A DNA stretch of 64,000 nucleotides, taken from assembly GCF_000003815.2 (NCBI RefSeq), contig NC_049979.1, positions 9,260,267-9,324,266 of the forward strand, read 5' to 3'. Of the stretch, positions 60,021 to 64,000 are shown piece by piece; the first letter of the stretch is position 1; each line of letters opens with the position of its first letter. The notes below the pieces were generated by a model, which worked only from the letters and a program-made list of their open reading frames with translations, was not told the origin of the DNA and did no database searches. The DNA comes from Branchiostoma floridae. Taxonomy: Eukaryota > Chordata > Leptocardii > Amphioxiformes > Branchiostomatidae. Both the position numbers and the translations under genes were made by a program.

Positions 60021-60659
60021 CCTATCCTAACCAAGTATCCCTCCGCTCCAGTGTACGAGAAATCTCACATGTTAGTTATGGGGATTGATATCGGGTGTTA
60101 GTGGGACGTCCTCCACTTTCCTTCGCTATCTCTTCTTCCCAACTTACAACACCTCATTGCCTCCCAGCATCACACAACCACACCCAATCCCTATTCCATC
60201 CCCAAAACCTCATTTGATCCCCCGACCCTTATTTCATCAACCTCCCCAAATCTCAGTTCCTCTCCAATCCTCCAACTCCATTCAAAACTTTTCACATCCT
60301 TTGATCATTTTATCACGACGCTCATTCCAGTTATCTTTTCATCACATTTCCACACAGTGGTAGCTTATCATAAAACCCATAGTCTTTGAACAAAATCTTG
60401 AAAAGAACTTTATCCGGAAGTGGACCCCCGACGTAGTGCTGGTGGGTGCCCCTTCCCTAATTCGTGGTGTATCCCTTCTGGCTGACGTTTACTTGGTTCC
60501 ATTGAACAAAGATAGAAATAGCCAGAAGTTAAGCAGAGGAGAGGAAGACGCCCCGGGGTCCACAGGCTCAGCATGACCAGGGTAGCCCAAGGTACCGGCA
60601 CGCCCCTCAGGGCCAGAAAAGAGAAATGGGCAGAGACGAAGGAAGTTCCACTCTTCCAC
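59414..60659. other. Upstream flank of KLHL copy 2 and spacer to the minisatellite
   Basis: To about 60020 it is homologous to the copy 1 upstream flank. From 60100 to 60360 it is strongly C/T-rich, and an ORF there is low complexity and not credible. No gene seen up to 60659. Confidence 0.6.
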
Positions 60660-61145
60660 ATCTACACAATTCCGGGCAAGATACCGCCCATGTCCATTAC
60701 ACGATTCCGGGCCATATACCGCCCATGTCCATTACACGATTCCGGGCCATATACCGCCCATGTCCATTACACGATTCCGGGCCATATACCGCCCATGTCC
60801 ATTACACGATTCCGGGTCATATACCGCCCATGTCCATTACACGATTCCGGGCCATATACCGCCCATGTCCATTACACGATTCCGGGCCATATACCGCCCA
60901 TGTCCATTACACGATTCCGGGCCATATACCGCCCATGTCCATTACACGATTCCGGGCCATATACCGCCCATATATATTACACAATTCCGGGCCATATACC
61001 GCCCATGCCCATTACACAATTCCGGGCCATATACTGCCCATATCCATGATACAATTCCGGGTCATATACCGCCCATATACATTACACAATTCCGGGCCAT
61101 ATACCGCCCATGTCCATTACACGATTCCGGGCCATATACTGCTTA
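60660..61145 (+). repeat. 35-bp minisatellite, about 13-14 units
   Basis: The period is 35 bp exactly (for example CATTACACGATTCCGG at 60695 and 60730). Each unit contains ATTCCGGGCCATATACCGCCC. Proximal units are nearly identical, and distal ones (from about 60970) carry substitutions such as ACACAATT, TACTGCCC and CATATCC. Because 35 is not a multiple of three and the unit has no forward stop in any frame, all three plus frames stay open and translate to the same 35-residue periodic peptide. Confidence 0.95.
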
Positions 61146-63589
61146 GAATGCTAACTTCTACATAAATTGCAAATGTCACAAAATATGAAACCTGTATCTT
61201 TTACCATTGAGTTTGTGTAGCCTTCGCCCATCAGAGATATGCAAAGAATCGTATTAGCATACTTAACAAGATTTTATTGTCTTCTCTATCCAAATAACAT
61301 ACATGTATATTGCAAATATCATTCTTCAATGAGCGAATATAGAATTTCCTAATCAATTATGCAAATGACTAAAAAAGTACATAACCTGTGTCTGATGCTA
61401 TTCACTTTTTCTAACACACATCTATCACTAGTATTAATATGCCTTAATTTACCACTAAGTATTTTCTTTGTGTTGGTTTATTTCCATGTTCTTCTGTATT
61501 TAAACAGATTTTAAATTAAACAGTATTTATTAGTCAATGGTCTGGGAAGAAAGCTAAACATCTGAAAACACACAAGCTATGATTAACACATGTCGTATTT
61601 TCATCAGTGAAAAAAAATGGGATAGAAAATTACAAATAATATCTTTCAGTTACATTTTTTGAATATCAACTATAGTTTGGGGTAACGATATCCTGAAACT
61701 ATTGACAACGTTAATCACAACATGCTAGCAGCATCCTAGACTACATATGTATACCATTCTGGGCACATATGAACCCAAAGTTTTTGTAGCCAAGTTGTCA
61801 AGTCACGTTGGTGAGTACATGAAAGAGGAGAATAGACTTACTATCACAGTATCAAGATCTGGTGATGTAGATCGAGGTGAATATATGTAACTGTTGTCCG
61901 TATAGCTACAAGCAGACGTTGGGGCAGAAAATTGCAACGGCACTGACTGTCTCTAACCCCATTGTGGGGTACAAAGTGGATATCGTCAGAGGAGCACGGC
62001 CAGATCAGAAAAAGTACAATTTTCTATTCCAACATCTGCTTGGAGATACCTGTTTGTACACCTCTACTTGAAAGGTCTAAGCTGTTGCCCTGTTCAGAAT
62101 ATCAACAATATATGGAGAGAGAACCTATCAGATGCGATGTGATATAATTTGCCTATACGATTAACAAGATATCCTTAGCTTTGTCATTTGTCCAAGTAAT
62201 CCAGATTTCTATTCATTTGCATGGCGAGAAAATGCTACATGGCAACGTTTCAACTGAAGACAGAACTGACAAACACACACTCAAATACACTCACAAACGC
62301 CGCTGACACACACATCGTGTATTCATTGCCGTGAATCAAGCTGACTCAGAGTCCGTGTCTGAGTTCTCGTTCTCCAGGGCTGCAAGGTCCCGACAGTACC
62401 AGCCGACGCGACTCTTCTTGGTTTCTAGAAAACTGTGGCCGAATAAGGCAAAGGGAAGGGGCGTCCGCCTTTCGGGATTGTAGCGGTCTCCGAGCTCGTA
62501 GTTGGCAATGGTGTCAACGATGCCCCTCTGTCCATTCATGTAGCGGTAACTGTTGTCACTTTTTGTGCGAATGATGTTCTCTCTGTCTTTGAAATCTTGC
62601 ATATTTTCACCCTCAGTTAGGGTCTCCTTTTCGGCATCGAAGATGTATAGGGCGGAGTACCGTGAGCGTCTGGTGCGGACATGAAGCTTGTCGTCGACAG
62701 CAGTTGCAACGATGTCAACTTCATCCGAAGATATCGAGACATCGGCGTAAGTCCAACCTTTCGTTTTCACATCAAACGCATGGACACAGAGCCTGTGTGA
62801 GTTTCGCGGCCGGATTGTGTAGCCCATGCGCAGCCCGAGTAGCATCGCAACACCGAGCTGTACATCAATGGGGTGGTCATCGGCGCTCTCTGACACCTTG
62901 ATGAAGACAACCTTGTCCCGGAAGGCTGTTACCGTAAAGTCCGATGAAGACTGTATTGTCGGCGGCACATACACCTTTATCCAAGCCTCTTCTTCAGTAT
63001 CATAGCAGTCCATGGTCAGCAAAGACGTCGCCTCAGTGCCACCGCCAACCAGGAAGAGTTTCCCGTCAACGACCACCGACTGATGCTCTGCCCTGCCGAC
63101 AGGCATGTCGGGCAACCTCAGCCAAGTGTCTGAGGAGAAATCGTACCGGAAGGCTTGCCTGGATGGGGCGGTATGAGGACCATGGCCGACCAAAGGCTGG
63201 ACACGCCCACCTGTCACGTACAGGTATCCCTCCGCACTTGCCACACTCATGTAGCCGGAGACAGGCGTAGGTAGGTTAGTGACGTGGTAGTACTGCTGAC
63301 TGTCTGGATCTAGGCAAATTATGCTTTGCAGGGGCGCCGGCTGTACAATGATGGGATGCTCGTCGTGAATTGGATGTGTTTTCTTGACTGCCTTCCAACC
63401 ACCGACAATGATTGCCAGTTTATCTGATACTCCGCGTCTAGGACTACTTGCCTCTTCTCCCTCTACCCGTGCACCGAGAAGATGTTTGTCCCGGGCTGCT
63501 GTGATTTTTGCCACGCATTCTGCGGACTCTCGTATCACAGGATGTGACTCAAGCTTCTGCAGAACGCTGACCCTCACGCAGGATAGACG
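61141..63589 (-). repeat. KLHL tandem unit 3 (partial)
   Basis: Homology to units 1 and 2 begins right after the last minisatellite unit and runs through the downstream flank and the kelch half of copy 3. It stops abruptly at about 63589, where unrelated sequence begins. Confidence 0.8.
62336..63589 (-). pseudogene. Kelch-like copy 3, 5' part missing or displaced
   Basis: Intact similarity from the end of BACK (RLSCVRVSVLQKLESHPVIRESAEC) through all kelch blades to the C-terminal LFGHSFLETKKSRVGWYCRDLA. It keeps the EEASSPRRG linker that copy 2 lost. Homology ends at about 63589, where the reading frame passes into unrelated Gly/Cys/Phe-rich sequence of an inserted element. BTB, most of BACK and the acidic N-terminus are absent from the window and may lie beyond the right edge if this is an insertion rather than a truncation. 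An open frame continues to 63808 but has no family N-terminus. I call it a disrupted gene. Confidence 0.75.
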
Positions 63590-64000
63590 CATCCGCGGAT
63601 TTAGGGGGGGGGCGCACCCGGCGCGCGCCCCCCCTTTGGCTGGACCCAAAAAAAAATTTTGCTGGACCACACAAAAAAAAAGGAATTCCACAAAGAAATC
63701 CAGAAAATCAGCGAAGGTTGCAGTGGAGCGGCGACAATACAAAGCCGCTAACCAACAATGCCAAGGCGCACTCCTCTCGCTTTTACTTGCGTCGGTCTTT
63801 GCGGGCAAAGCCAGAGTGTTCCGTAACCAGGACGAAAATGAAAAAAAAAACGGCGATCTTTTCCACTACACATGTACGATATTTACACAAAATAAAATAA
63901 ATTAATGCTCTACTTGGAAGAGACTTGGGTACATTTTAGCAATATAGTGACGAAAACCGCTTCAATACTGCTGTAATCATTCCAAAACGGGACTTATTTC
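63590..64000. mobile_element. Unclassified mobile-element-like sequence interrupting KLHL copy 3
   Basis: Begins CATCCGCGGATTTAGGGG at the break, then GC-rich GCGCACCCGGCGCGCGCC, then TGGACC next to A homopolymer runs, twice. The abrupt junction inside a conserved coding block and the G-run/GCGC end suggest a transposon terminus. The other end is not in the window. Confidence 0.45.

Noticed and set aside
60085-60363. Pro/Ser/His-rich plus-strand ORF
   Set aside because: Low-complexity C/T-rich sequence, with no homologous ORF in the paralogous flank of unit 1.
60660-61145. CRISPR array
   Set aside because: Units are contiguous 35-bp repeats without spacers, in a eukaryotic context.
60573-61165. 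Protein-coding gene in the minisatellite
   Set aside because: Three overlapping frames are open simply because of the repeat unit. No genuine start context, splice signal or non-repeat domain is seen.
1-64000. tRNA or rRNA genes
   Set aside because: I looked for T-loop (GGTTCGAATCC-like) and rRNA-like blocks by eye and found none convincing. A covariance-model scan would be decisive.

Overview
The window looks like chordate-type, intron-rich genomic DNA, most probably from an amphioxus (Branchiostoma). That is an inference from gene content: a single TRIM9/TRIM67-type first exon, a nine-exon APMAP gene the same length as the vertebrate protein, two linked COS-box TRIM genes with the classic 96/234/23-nt exon pattern, an intronless KLHL array, CR1/L2-like LINE pieces and many small foldback elements. 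No prokaryotic, organellar or viral gene is visible.

Layout: (1) 1-13.7 kb is mostly AT-rich, low-information sequence, best read as the large first intron of a minus-strand TRIM9/67-like gene whose first coding exon is 13709-14527. A CpG-richer, promoter-like patch sits at about 3.0-3.35 kb, with weak plus-strand exon candidates after it. (2) 16.2-23.2 kb holds a complete plus-strand APMAP gene, nine coding exons, 417 aa. (3) 25.9-35.7 kb holds a complete minus-strand TRIM gene (TRIM-A, 8 coding exons, 922 aa): MuRF-like RING and B-box2, coiled coil with a 23-nt microexon, COS-like box, a 382-codon Ser/Arg/Asp-rich exon and a B30.2/SPRY exon. (4) 41.2-48.0 kb holds a second minus-strand TRIM gene (TRIM-B, 8 coding exons, 546 aa) of the same plan without the disordered exon; a broken LINE reverse transcriptase lies in its fourth intron. 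(5) 48.4-52.1 kb is a transposon-rich spacer with two TTAA-flanked terminal-inverted-repeat elements. (6) 52.4-64 kb is a tandem array of three minus-strand intronless BTB-BACK-kelch genes on homologous units. Copies 1 and 2 look intact. Copy 3 is cut at its BACK/kelch junction by foreign, mobile-element-like sequence. A 35-bp minisatellite (about 13-14 units) sits exactly at the proximal edge of unit 3.

Functionally, three TRIM-type RING proteins (E3 ubiquitin ligase class) and three BTB-kelch proteins (CUL3 adaptor class) make this a ubiquitin-ligase-rich interval. APMAP is the unrelated gene between them. The strongest novelty candidates are TRIM-A, the KLHL array with its acidic Tyr/Asp/Gly N-terminus, and the minisatellite that is open in all three forward frames. 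Exon joins were deduced by hand from splice consensus, reading phase and family similarity. No search or transcript evidence was available.
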